Origin: Paramarasmius palmivorus
Lineage: Eukaryota; Basidiomycota; Agaricomycetes; Agaricales; Marasmiaceae
NCBI GenBank assembly: GCA_037176845.1
Contig: JAYKXP010000051.1
Location: forward strand, 248,001 to 312,000
Direction of reading: 5' to 3'
Length of the DNA stretch: 64,000 nt
The notes beneath the pieces are model-generated. The model searched no databases. It worked only from the letters and a program-made list of their open reading frames with translations, and was not told the DNA's origin. Below are positions 19,871 through 31,118 of this stretch, one piece after another (position 1 is the stretch's first letter; every line of letters begins with the position of its first letter). The translations under genes were made by a program, and so were the position numbers.

Positions 19871-20789
19871 ATGGAGCAAGAAGAGTCAGTCGCTGCGTGT
19901 CCAGAGTCACTTGAAAAGGTGTGTGGGGATTTCGTTCGAATCTGGCAGCTTATTCACCCCCCAAATGTCATGTAGATCTTCCAGAGAGTGGAGGAAGAAA
20001 GTGAACGGCGAGCACAGAACGAACTCTTGACAGTTCCAACGGCCGCACCCGACGATGCTGTCAGTAGTGACAACAGCACGGCGTCCCGGTCAACGGAAAC
20101 TGTATCCAGAAACAAGTCACGGCGGAGGGCAAGCATCTCTATCACGCGCTTCGGCCAGGTGCTGTCCATCTACTCCCTCATCACACCACATATCACTGAC
20201 GCGTGCTCTTGAAGCTTGATAGCGATTCCTTGAACTATGCAAGTAAACCGAGCTCACCGACTGTCATGTCTACATTTGCAGCACCAATATATCAGGCACG
20301 TGCCGAGGCGCGTTCTCAGTTTCAGCTTGTGTACTCTCGTTCTGAGACCATATTTCCTTCTAGGGTGGCAGTACTGACACGCTATCCTCGGTCCACACGG
20401 AAGATGACGCACATGCTCACTTGGAAGACAACGACCATGTCACACAGGTGCATCGGATTGCAGCTCGACAAAGTATATCCCGAGCCATTGGAAATGTTAT
20501 TCCTCGCCGACTAAGCCGGGCACGATCGCGTCCAGTGCTTGCTGAAGGCGATAGTATGGTCATCGGAGTTTCGATTCAGGCAGCGACGGTAGAAGCATCA
20601 GAGGTTGATGAAGAGCTTCCCACGTCCACTGTGGTCAGCGCCGCAACATCATTGAAGGACAAGAGCTCAAAATCAAGTCTGAAGAGTGATAGTGTATCTG
20701 GGGGAGGGGGTTGGGTAGCAAGAGCAAAGAGTTTTACCAGCAAACTTCGTCGTAAAAGTAAGCAGCAGCTTACGGATCCAGTGACATGA
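19871..20789 (+). CDS. Ser/Arg-rich disordered protein, unknown function
   Basis: Start MEQEESVAACPESLEK, then an intron, then an acidic/Ser-rich exon ending SISITRFGQ. The last exon runs to 20789 and has IAARQSISRAIGNVIPRRLS, an arginine-rich segment, and ends KSFTSKLRRKSKQQLTDPVT. The middle is uncertain. One model uses an exon starting LDSDSLNYASK and a GC-AG intron at 20296-20363, the only choice that keeps phase with that exon. Another skips that exon and uses an 18 nt exon or a direct jump. The protein is hydrophilic and basic at the C-terminus, so it could be nuclear (inference). Confidence 0.5.
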
Positions 20790-21306
20790 TCTCTTATTCC
20801 TCGGTCGATCTTACATTCGCTACTCCTTTGTCTTCTCTTGTTATGTTCTGGTTTCATTTGCTGGTTTACTACATATGCTATTCATTCGGCTTTCCGGCTA
20901 TTGGTGCCTAATTGTGCACGGACCGTGCCGCGCGCCCAAATTTATTGTCTGCCACCACTCGATTTCGTTATCATTAATTAAGGTTAGTTCGACAAACAGA
21001 TCTCGAGGTTTGACCCGATATAAGAAGACGATGGCCCGTGTCTTGCAATTTTACGTCCCTTCTTGCCCCCTCGCGACGTCCTGGCTTTAGTCCTCGGTTC
21101 AACGGCGCCTGCAGGAACTACCGACTGTCTCCGCTTCCATTATTTATAGCCTAGTTGCTATCCACAATATCCACTCCTTGTCACTTCCAACTCGACGCGA
21201 CTTTGTTAAAACCCGCTTTACGCGCCCCTTCCTTCCACTCACTAGCTCCTCAAGGGTAAGCTGCACCTCTAATTGTGGTATATCCGGTCGTTCAAAGGTG
21301 CTATAG
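20790..21306. other. spacer/promoter region
   Basis: No gene. TATTTATAG near 21140 and a CT-rich leader (21200-21250) precede the next gene. Confidence 0.4.
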
Positions 21307-22032
21307 ATGCTTAGACAACACCCGTATAACCCTCATGCTTGGCAGTCACCTAGGTCCACAAATGTTGAACATGGCACACCTATCGACTTTAGCCCCAGGG
21401 ATGTGGTCGACCTTACCGGGCTCGACGTCGAATTCGACTATTCTTGCTTAGAAGGCCTCGACGAACAACTCATTCTTCGCCCCATCATCTCATTTGCCAC
21501 GGTCTGCTACGCAGACGCGATCGACGACTTAGACATGCGGGAGCACCAGAATTCGAAGGAGACCCAACCTCCGTGCACCACCTGCGAGACTATTCCAGAA
21601 GCAGGCGAATCCGACCTCGACTTTTCCGATGACGATTCTTCTTCGACATCCCGAGGGTCAGATGCCTACACGTTCGAATATCAAAGTGATCGCGCGCCGC
21701 CGCCCGAGTCGGATATCGACTTTGGAGGCGTTATTTTGGAACCTCCGTTTGTGTGTTTATATCCCTCGTTCCGCAATTTCCAAGCTGACTGAATTTGCTT
21801 CCAGGAGAAACTTAGTCCCGTCGAACTGCACCATTTCTATGAGGTTCAGGATGATGGAAGTTCCTTTATCTCTTTCCGCGAACGGTATTACAAGGTTAGC
21901 GGATACGTTGAGACTGTCGGTTCGTTCAGCCCGCTGAAGGAATCTCCTCCGCGAAAGTCCATGAGCGATCGCGTGATAACGACACTTCACTCAACCTTAC
22001 CTTCCCGACTGCTGAAAACGGTCGGACAGTAA
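21307..22032 (+). CDS. acidic protein of 223 residues, unknown function
   Basis: Two exons, 21307-21750 and 21805-22032, join in phase 0 through a GTGTGT donor. Exon 1 encodes DVVDLTGLDVEFDYSCLEGL and an acidic, Ser-rich stretch (DLDFSDDDSSSTSRGSDAY). Exon 2 gives a more ordered segment, VELHHFYEVQDDGSSFISF, then RERYYKVSGYVETVG and a basic tail (SPPRKSMSDRV). There is no TM or signal peptide. The exon-2 product looks like a small folded module, but I do not recognise it. Confidence 0.55.
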
Positions 22033-22578
22033 TCTATATACGGATCTTTTGGGCTGTTTGGGGAGTCATATACGCATTTCTTGGTTTGTATCACCTCTCA
22101 AGGACCGTCCTAGACGGTCTTACCTATGTACATCTATCGGACATACCTAATGTTGTGTACTTCTTTTACCTCAGAGTAATGGGTAATGTAATAACTGTAT
22201 CATTGTAATTACCTTTGTGGATGCGATGAGTCGACCTCGAGGCTTTGCATGAGTACCCCATATCCCGCTGGTAATGCGGAGTGCACTCCTTTGCGTTCGG
22301 CCGACTAGCTAAGGCCGTATCTTCTTTGGGCCCCAAAGGTAATGAACATGCTTCAGAACTCGAAGCTTCATTTACAAGATCTGTAACAGCATTTCGTCAA
22401 CCACTGCGGACAATCCCAGATTGAGCTGCTTAACCTCACCTTTGATTCTTAAACGTACTCGAGATGCGCGCTCACCCTTTGAGAAAGACGGTGCATCTGA
22501 ACGAGGCTTACTCCACACGAAGTCCGATCTTTCCCTAGCCCTCAAAGCAAATCTTATGTTCCGGCATCCTCCTTGTAG
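22033..22578. other. spacer downstream of the acidic protein
   Basis: No gene or repeat recognised in this stretch. Confidence 0.4.
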
Positions 22579-23032
22579 CTAGTCCGAAATCAGTGGAACT
22601 GTTCCCAGAGGCACCCAAACCCAATGATTATTTGACTTGCGTGAGGAATCATTAGAAACCATATGCTCCAAGAAGGCGTCTACCCAGCCCGCATTCTCGC
22701 CGGCCATACATTTCGAATTGTAACCTGGTTTCATCAGTGGCGGCAGTATATTAAATGACAGCGTCTTGTCATGACAGATGAACCTGACGACCCGTATGAT
22801 GAGAGTTGAAGGAGCGAGCGGTGTTTTTAACTCGTAGTCGTGCCCCGGCTTTGGTACTCCAAGACAAGCAATGGTGCCGAATAACTCGAGAAGTACGAGT
22901 CCAGACTTTGCTTGGATCCTTGAACTGAAGAGGTGGAGTTGACCGCAAATGGAACGGATATGTTGACGTGTGTTCATTTGATCTGTTCAAAGCGTCTATC
23001 AAATTCAGAGTCCGGACTCTAGGTCTCCGCAA
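22579..23032 (-). pseudogene. possible relic of a histidine acid phosphatase-like gene
   Basis: One minus frame of 132 codons (22579-22977) and an overlapping frame (to 23032) each hold fragments that loosely resemble the C-terminal part of histidine phosphatases: DPSKVWTRTSRVI in one frame, and VVRFICHDKTLSFN plus a Cys-containing segment with WVDAFLEH in the other. No N-terminal RHGxR region is present nearby. The match is by pattern only and frameshifted, so this is a low-confidence relic call. An unrelated short gene is the alternative. Confidence 0.25.
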
Positions 23033-23195
23033 ACATCTCCAAGCTATTAAGGCAGGTTATGGCACATCGTTCGTCGAATTTCCGACAGTGGTCAAAAAGC
23101 CAGGATCCTGGAAATGACTGTTCTCCCGCGCCGGAGTCAGTCCCTGTAAGAGAGATGGAATGGATATATTGAATTAATATCAACATAGTGGCGTA

Positions 23196-24269
23196 TCAGG
23201 CATACTGGACCCCAATTTAGCAAGCACCAACGACGAAAAGACATAACAAACTCACTCTAGTAAATGTGCCACGGGTCATGAAAGTCTCTGGTTTCTTCTC
23301 CTTTCCGTCACCGTACAACGACCTCACTGCTTCGCTCATATTCGCCTTTCGCTTCGCTTCCTCCATCGCAAGACTACTGACAACCGCACGGCTGGTAGCT
23401 GCTATGCTGGGATTAGTGCTTGGAGCAGGTAGCGGCGGTGTAGTCTTGGTCTTCTTGTTAGCAGGCCCGGATTCCTCCTCGGCGGTTTTGCGTTTCTTTG
23501 ACTTCTTCGTCTTGGATGGCTCGAGTAGTCGCTTGCGTTCCATAGCTTCTCGCATCTTCGTTTCATCCTCGGGCTGTGGGTTCAAGATAAGAACATTGTC
23601 AGCTTGGGAGTATTTTGCTGAACACTGTGGGCATAAGTGCAATTGGGAAGAGCCTGTATCTAATTTCCCTTCACTTGTCCCTATCGTCTTGAGGCCAGCT
23701 TGCGAGAAAACGCACCCGCAGGCAGCGATGTAGACGAAGGGTTGTGAGCCAATCATTTCCTTCAGAGTAAGAGGACAGACAAATTTTGCTCTTTCAGTTG
23801 AGTCAGATGCAGAGGCGGCGGTTGGATTAGGCGTTAGGTTTAGTGTCTTGACGTCCTGGGGGCAAAGTGAGATCCAGAAAAGGGTGTCTGAATCACAAAG
23901 ACATACCTTTAACGACCTTACGTGCCCACAAATCTTCTCCCCGTCCCCATAGGTTGACTTATCCAAAAGATATTCTAATATTGCATCCTTATTGTAGAGC
24001 TTTCCTAAGGCACAAGAAACCACCGGTTCTTGTAATGGTCGCTAGAATACCCGTAAGATCGACGTCAAAAGACCTCCCGAACCTCGCGCACCTTGGATAA
24101 AGCGCAGAAGAACCAACGAGCTCTAGTCTGATTTGCTTTATCTGCTTGTTCGGCCTTCAAGTTGAAACTTGTGTCAGTCTACAGACTGGAATGCGAGAAT
24201 TTCGAATACCTTCGGTTTGCTCTTGACCAAATCCCGGCGATCTGGAATACTTCCTCCGTCATTACCCAT
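23196..24269 (-). CDS. Rtf2-type RING-like replication termination factor
   Basis: Starts MGNDGGSIPDRRDLVKSKPK, the hallmark N-terminus of Rtf2 proteins. Introns follow KPK, ALSK and RSLK. The first zinc-ribbon-like module includes CALSK, RPLQEPVVSCALGKLYNK and ILEYLLDK. The second has FVCPLTLKEMIGSQPFVYI, AACGCVFSQAGLK and LHLCPQCSAKY. A Lys-rich nuclear segment (SKTKKSKKRKTAEEE) follows. The last intron joins FMTRGTFTR to a two-residue end before the stop at 23196. In fission yeast Rtf2 stabilises stalled forks at the RTS1 site. Family-level assignment is strong and the function in this fungus is inferred. Confidence 0.85.
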
Positions 24270-24574
24270 AGCTATCGGATGATGGTGGTTGCAGAACAAG
24301 TTTCGGCTGTATGAAACGCCTGCCTGAAAGGGACGGATAGCCACGTGCACCCAATTACATCTTTACTCTTGCCGTCACTGTCGTGGAGAATCGCAATACT
24401 AAAGCGACAGCGGACAGCCTTCAGAGATCATGCTCTGCAAATTCCCTTTTTCCCGGTTCCTCTGAGGTGAGTGTATTCTTCACTTCAATTGAAAAGAAAG
24501 TTCCTAGCATCTTACTCCAGGTCAATGCATTAGAATAGGAGCAGGGAGAAGTGTTCGATATTTAAGGATCAGTC
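24270..24574. other. divergent promoter between Rtf2 and a zinc-ribbon gene
   Basis: About 305 bp separate two divergent start codons. No TATA box or repeat is obvious. Confidence 0.4.
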
Positions 24575-25203
24575 ATGGAAGAAGTAGGAACCTCCGAGAA
24601 CACAGAAGCGACAAGCAGCATCTACACTTTCACTCCTCGCAACTTGACCCTTCAGCTTTCCATCGGCCGTAAACATAACGCTTGGTATATCATCTTTGCC
24701 CGTCGGTATCGAACTGCAGACAGCCGCGAGATATGTCGGTTAGATCAGCCAAGTTTGCGCTTTCGACATCGAAAGAATGGGTCCAGGTTTACGTTCAATC
24801 CCAAGGCGTTCACTGGATGGGAACCACCTGGAGAAAGGCTCCTTGAATACCTCCTCTCAGTCGACCCGGCGATACTCAAAGTCGTATCGAGAGACGCAGA
24901 TGACGACTCCCCGACCGAGGTGGAAATTCTCATCCCGGAACATAGACTTGCTCATTGGTGCGAACGATGTCACCGATGGGAGACCATAAAAGATCAGGGG
25001 GATGGGAGATGGAGAGCATACCGATACGCTGGATATCTCTGCCCTTCGGTATGTCCATTGCTAGTGCCTGCTGGTTCATCACTAATCACTACCTTTAGTG
25101 TTTCCGGAAAGACTCGTTCTTTTTCCGACTTCTTAGACTGGTTGCCCATGCATTCATGAGCAAAATCTCTACAAGATTCAGAACCGATGCATCGCTACCT
25201 TGA
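24575..25203 (+). CDS. putative zinc-ribbon protein, unknown function
   Basis: Two exons, 24575-25048 and 25099-25203. Splicing is supported by metal-ligand geometry: exon 1 has HWCERCHRWE and exon 1 plus exon 2 complete a second CPSC pair, giving CxxC about 30 residues before CxxC. Without the splice the second pair is lost and the frame ends at 25159. The rest begins SSIYTFTPRNLTLQLSIGRK and is basic/aromatic with no other motif. About 192 residues. Probably a small zinc-binding protein; partner unknown. It is divergent from Rtf2. Confidence 0.65.
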
Positions 25204-25279
25204 ACTTCTTTCCCTTCTTATTCAACCACCCGCATACTCGTAGACGTTGTTGTAGACTAGTTGTACACAAATGACACCA

Positions 25280-27555
25280 TTAACTGTACTCTCGCTTTGA
25301 GATCTGGAAGAGTCTCCGCATGAGGTCCTTGGGATCTTCACGAATACCACCGTGCTGGAGTTGGTTGGTGATGTATTGCTCCGTATTCTTAATCGTAGCT
25401 GCAGTCTGCTGCGAAAGCTCAAATGGAACATACCTGTAAAACCCGTTAGGCATGGAAGCGAGGTGGTAGCTTGGAAGACTTACATGTCATCATAGTATCT
25501 TTCATGGACATTGTTATGAGTTTCGGTCTTCTAGACCAAGAGGAACCGAAAAGACTTACGTAGCAGTAGTCACAGGAACCTCGTTCTTTAGGAGTTGTTC
25601 AGTGTCATATAGCGGTCCCCACGAGCTATCTTGCGCAATTATTTCTGCCGCGCCCTTCAATGGCCTCAAGTTCGCATAATCGTCGAACATTTCGGGGAAG
25701 ACCTGTCAAGGGAAAGCAAGTCAGAACATATGTAACCCCTACATGAAGGAATCTTCATCACCATTTCACCAGTGAAATACAGTGGCTCGGTATCCGCTAA
25801 ACTCTTGATATGCTGCCAGGAAAACTTGTCGTTCTTCTTCACGATACGATCTGCTGACCAGTTTGCTGCACGTCTAGTTCTTCATTAAGATCATCCAAGC
25901 GTGAACTCTGCTTCATGGACTACGTACCCCTGACAATAAATCGGTTCGTGAAGGATAGCGTATATGGGATTGCCATCGAACGATTGGTTGCTTTCTACGG
26001 TTTGCAGAAGCTTGTACGATAGTTTCCCGTACAGTTCCAAGTCGTTGGCAGCACGTAAAACAATCTCTGCTTTTGCATTAGGTCTATTGAAGATAGAGCC
26101 TCGAGTAAAGCTCACGATGAACGCGGTCGATACCACCTGAATCGAGAAGGTTAGATAGGCATGAAGGCGGACCTAATGAATACTTTCCTGACATCCCAAA
26201 ATCTAAGCCCAATTGTTGCCATCTCCGAACCGTGAGCCTGCCACCGTTCGGAAGTTGCACGTTATTAGAGTCTAGGTGGCTCATGATCTCCCGTACCTGA
26301 GGAATGGTTAAGAACCTCGCAAGCTCGTAGGCAGAGGTGTACGCACCCGCTTAATGTCTCTTGGATATTTCGCGTAGTATACCTCATTCCTCTTAATAAC
26401 CTTTTCTAGGAACGACATATAAAGTCAGAAACTCAGCCCAACGTCTCCGAATATTCATACACTCACTAACACAATACTCGTAATCGAGATCAGGTTGATC
26501 AATCAACGGTGCTAATCCCCCAGTCATGAACACCTCCTTGAGGCCTTGAGGGAAGAATGACAGATAGGTGATCGCGCAGAATCCACCAAAGCTCTGGCCC
26601 ATGATCGTCCACTTTTGGTCGGCTTCCTTCTCTTTGTGTCCGAGAAGGGCTTTGCGTATTACTTCGCAGTCTTTCACTGACAGGAACCAGGGTACGTGAG
26701 GCTCTGGATAGGCAGGAGAAATGTTGCAAACACACCAATACTATCCGCACGGAATAGCTTCAGGTAGTCGGCGATTTGTTGATCGGTCTTGACCTGGGGA
26801 GGTAGTGTTTCGTATGAGAAGGGTGTGCTTAGACCGGTCCCTCGTGGATCGAGCCATAGAGTCTGTTGAGCATGTCCTTAGATATTTGTCTTCGTCGACC
26901 CTATTCCTTCTTGCTCACTTGATATCCTCGGTCGTGAATCTGTGTATGATTATGAATTACGAGGCCAAGATTGAGGGTTTCAATATTCACGCACCTCACC
27001 AGCAATTCCACCACTACCTTGGAGAGCTACTTCAAAGCCAGGGCCACCTGAGATTGCTTTAGCATTCAATGGAACAAGTAGAGCACTGGGATTGATCCAC
27101 CTTGCAGGTAAACGACTGAGGGTGTGGTCAATACTCGTGTTATCTTTGAATCTGAGGATAGACCGACGTACAATATGGCAGTTTACCTTCGTCCTCCTTC
27201 GTTTTGGCCTTACTTTTTGGGATCAAGTTCCTCGCAAAGACGCGTATTTTCTCTCCAGAGGGATTTTCATGGTCCAAGGGTACTTCAAAGAATCGTTCTA
27301 CCACCTTGATTCCTTCTGCAAAAACTGTTACTGTGTGTTCAAAAGAACAATGATTGTCGGCAGTAATTCACCTTTCACGGTATAAGTCTCAGGTTCCGTT
27401 GAAGATGCAAAGCCCATTGAGGAGAAACTACGGCGAGTGGTTACGTTCAAGAAGGAAGCACGTCGGTAGCGGCCGAGTTGGAGAATAGAGAAACGAGGGG
27501 ATACTCCGGAAATGCTAGCTGGGAACCATCTGCATGCTGGGTTGAAATGGCTCAT
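25280..27555 (-). CDS. prolyl aminopeptidase-like serine hydrolase (S33)
   Basis: An alpha/beta hydrolase of the proline iminopeptidase family, which removes N-terminal prolines from peptides. Many short introns interrupt it. After an N-terminal extension, it has RFFEVPLDHENPSGEKIRVF, the oxyanion GGPGFE, the nucleophile region WTIMGQSFGGFCAITYLS, and a lid-like section. The end is QLQHGGIREDPKDLMRRLF. Start choice: the ATG at 27555 gives an Arg/Ser-rich extension ending TRRSFSSM that looks like a mitochondrial presequence. The ATG at about 27418 (MGFASSTEPETYTVKG) would give a cytosolic form. The stop is at 25280-25282. Confidence 0.8.
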
Positions 27556-27739
27556 GAACCAGAACGGGTGAGCGGCAGTTTGACGGCGTCCCTTGATAAG
27601 AGGAACCTCATGATTGTACTCGGAGTTCAGGGAAAGGAAACCCAGTGGACTTGAAATCCTCAATATCCGTGTACTTAGTATGTACAGACTACCTCGAGAT
27701 ACCAAAATATAATAAATAGCTTAGGTGTACGTGTAGAAT

Positions 27740-28726
27740 TTATCTTCCTCCTCGAATAAGACCTGCGCCTGTCACACCATCTTTACTAGGATCACGTTCG
27801 AGATCGTCCACCTCCGAGTTCTTCTCCTTTGCAGTGTCTTTCCCTTCTTTCACGGGAGTGTCACCACAACCACAGTCGTACGTTTCGTCGAGATGCGCAC
27901 AATCAAACTCGGGCTTCTCTAGTCTCTGATTTACTTCATTGTGAACGAAGCATAGCCTGAAGGAGAACATTAGTATCTGGACACTGGACAGGAACTAGTG
28001 GTACTCACCAAAGGGAGGCTGAGCGTCGGTTGGAGGTCTAACATGGTTTCAGCATTCGTTGCAATGCGGAAAGATAGTAATCTCACCTGCGGAGGATATT
28101 TCTTGAGTAATTGTTGGAACTCAGCTGCGCATTCTCCGCAGGGGTAAAGACGCGAGAACAGGTGAAAGTACGAGTCAAGGGCGTTTCGTTCATCTTCTGA
28201 AGGTTCCTATCGAGAGGTATGAGTGGTGTTTTTTGAGTTGAAGACTGACAAGAAATTACTTCAGGAAAGCGAAGAGTCATTGTATGCCTGTCGAAGAGAG
28301 GTCTGCTCAGGAAATGGTCAAAGTCGAGCCGAACAAAGATCTCACAAAAGCTTCCACGTCGACCTTCCAAGTTCCGCCCTAGTAGAGAGTGGGCTTAGCT
28401 CTAAACCATGACAAGAGAATTCGGCTACACACTTTGCTGTCGCATTTCCGAGCTTGCTCATTATCACACCGCCTTTCGAAGAACTACCTTCCCATGGCAT
28501 CTTCGGTTGTTGAATATTAAGTGAATTCTCGACCCCGCCCTCTCCGAACAGTTGACCTGTCCATGGGTCAATGTACGACCTTGCTGGGGGATGTAGGAAC
28601 CCCACCATGGCTAGCACGAGCTACAAAATGACCATGAAACACTTTCCGAGCAATGTAACTGGTGAAAGTTACTCACAAGCGCAATAACCATCAACATAAA
28701 AGACCTAGCAAATCTTGAAATCATCT
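27740..28726 (-). CDS. FAD-linked sulfhydryl oxidase (Erv1/Erv2 type)
   Basis: Thiol oxidase that makes disulfides with FAD and oxygen. Six exons are inferred. The N-terminus MISRFARSFMLMVIALLVLA is a signal or signal-anchor, which favours an ER/secretory Erv2-like protein. The Erv/ALR domain is complete: STWKLLHTMTLRFPE, the active-site YPCGEC, AAEFQQLLKKYPPQ, and the FAD motif with LCFVHNEVNQRL, whose HNxVN is typical. The second Cys pair is in FDCAHLDETYDCGCGD. The C-terminal tail is acidic. The gene is divergent from asparaginyl-tRNA synthetase, 259 bp away. Confidence 0.85.
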
Positions 28727-28906
28727 TGTTCGTCGTACTAGAGAAAAAAGGATATGGCCAGGTTCATTCGATTCTTCGAGGCTCTCGAGGTTCTGGAATA
28801 ACTTGGCAGACAAGCGTGGGTTGCAGTGCTCGTGGCAGTTCTATCGCAAAATCATCGGCGCTTATTGTCGCGAGGCACACGCTGGCACACGATCCGCGAT
28901 GCGAGA

Positions 28907-28930
28907 TAAGGGTTAGGGTGAGGTTAGGGT
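28907..28930. promoter_or_regulatory. TTAGGG-type motifs in a divergent promoter
   Basis: Between Erv and the synthetase, two exact TTAGGG hexamers and a near match (TAAGGG) occur within 24 bp. In other fungi such motifs bind Tbf1/TRF-like factors in promoters of translation genes. Binding here is inference. They lie about 60-80 bp upstream of the synthetase ATG. Confidence 0.4.
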
Positions 28931-28985
28931 GTATATATCAACGGTCTCTGACTCACTTTTCCTTCCTTCTTCTCCATCATCTACC

Positions 28986-31118
28986 ATGGCTCCCATATAC
29001 GTGGACGAGACTGCTGGCTCAGATTCAACAGGAAGTGGCTCTGAATCTCAGCCATACCAAACTCTTGCATATGCCATCTTCGTCACCGCGTCGGCAGAGG
29101 CAACTTACCAGATTCGCAAGGATCCCAACACCCCGTATGACGAACCTACTCAATCGGCTTTGAAAAAGGCTAAGAAAGGTGCTGACGGTCTTGAAAAGAA
29201 AAAGAAGAAGGCCGAGGAGCTGGCAGAACGGGAGGCGAATGAGAAGGGCGCAGAACGGGAGAAGAGAGAAAAATTGCTGGAAGAGAGCAAAAAGATCGTT
29301 CTAGAGGAGGACAGTAGCCTGCCCCAGGCTACAAAGGTTAGTGTCTTGTAGTCCAAAACTTTATCCCGTACTCATTCTTTGCAGAGCAAAATTAACAAGC
29401 TTGCCGATTTTCGAGGGCAACGAGTACGCGTAGCTGGATGGGTTCACCGTTTGCGACAACAGAAAGACATAACATTCTTGACGTTGCGTGACGGTACAGG
29501 CTTCCTGCAAGTAGTACTCAGTGGCCGTGTCGTACGTCTGTCTCGTTATCGCTGTCGATCGACGATCAAACCTTGATTTTTAGAACCAAACATACCAAGC
29601 TCTAACTCTAACTCTTGAGTCTACTGTAGAGCTCTCTGGAGCTTTACAGGCTGTACCAGAAGGGAAGACCGCACCAGGTGGTCATGAACTCATCGTAGAC
29701 TACTGGGAACTGGTCGGAGCTGCCCCGGGAGCAGAAGACGCGTTTACTAACCGATTGAACGAGGTTAGTAGTCACCATTCTTGTATACATTCACTTCTGA
29801 CACGAGTTCAGAAATCAGATCCCTCTATCCTTGCTGACCTCCGACACCTTGTATTACGTGGAGAGACAAGTTCGACCGTCTTCCGTTTGCGTGCAGCTCT
29901 GCTCGCTGCCTTCCGTCAAGCTTTCGCCAAGCTGAACTGCTTAGAGGTCACCACGCCGTGCCTGGTTCAAACCATGGTGGAAGGTGGTGCCACACTCTTC
30001 CAGCTTGATTACTATGGTCAACCTGCATACCTTACCCAAAGTTCGCAGTTGTACCTGGAGACGTGTTTACCCAGTCTTGGAGATGTATACTGCTTCCAGG
30101 AGAGTTTCAGAGCAGAGAACAGGTTTGTACATAAAGCTCTTATCGTCTCACGTCTTCTCAACCTGTATACAGTCACACTCGCCGCCACTTGGCCGAATAT
30201 ACTCACATGGAAGCTGAAGTTGGCTTCATCAACTTCGATCAACTCATGGACCACATCGAATCAGTGGTATGCCCATCGTGTCCAATCGTTGTCTCTACAT
30301 CCCTCTCATGAACATCTCACAGATCTGCGAAGCCGTCGACATCCTCCTCGCCGACCCCGCTTCTGAAGCCCTCATCAAACAACTCAACCCCAACTTTACC
30401 GCACCCGCACGCCCATTCCAACGAATCTCCTACGTCGATGCTATCGCCTGGCTCAACGAACACGGCATTCAACATCCCGCCGAAGACGAACAGGGAAACG
30501 TGATCAAGGACGAGAACGGCAAAGAAAAGATGGTGGACCACGCCGTAGGAGACGATATCGCTGAAGCTGCTGAGAGGCAGATGACGGATATCATTGGCAA
30601 GCCAGTGTTCTTGTATGGGTTCCCAGCAGAGTTGAAGGCATTCTATATGAGGAAGATGACCGACCAAGGGGGTAATGACAAGCTGATGCTCACTGAGAGC
30701 TGTGATTTATTGATGCCGAACGTCGGTGAGATTGTTGGTGAGTAGTGTATGTCTTGCGATGGAATGCCTTCGTTGACTGGGTCTTGATTAGGTGGATCTA
30801 TGAGGATAGATGACTATGATGAGCTGGTGGCCGCGTATAAGCGAGAGGGCATAGATCCTGCTGCTTATTACTGGTACACTGACCAACGCAAGTACGGTAC
30901 CTGCCCGCACGGTGGATATGGATTGGGTGTTGAGGTTTGTCGCGTACACATTCATTAAATCCGAGTTGACCAATTGTGTTCCAGCGATTCCTTGCTTGGC
31001 TTGCCAACCGTTATACTGTGAGAGAATGTGTCTTATACCCGAGGTCTGTGTTTGGCGTTTCTTCGATATTTAAGGTACTAACTCCTTCCTTAGATGGCCT
31101 GGACGTGCCACTCCTTAG
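28986..31118 (+). CDS. cytosolic asparaginyl-tRNA synthetase
   Basis: Class II aminoacyl-tRNA synthetase that charges tRNA-Asn. The N-terminal extension [20 protein letters not shown] and a Lys/Glu-rich helix ([20 protein letters not shown]) are typical of the eukaryotic cytosolic enzyme. The anticodon-binding OB fold follows: [20 protein letters not shown]. Core: [27 protein letters not shown], motif 2 [11 protein letters not shown] continuing into [14 protein letters not shown] across an intron, and motif 3 [20 protein letters not shown]. About eight short introns. The frame ends at 31116-31118. Confidence 0.9.

Noticed and set aside
22579..23032. A complete phosphatase or phytase gene
   Set aside because: Only scattered C-terminal-like fragments in two frames; no RHGxR catalytic part.
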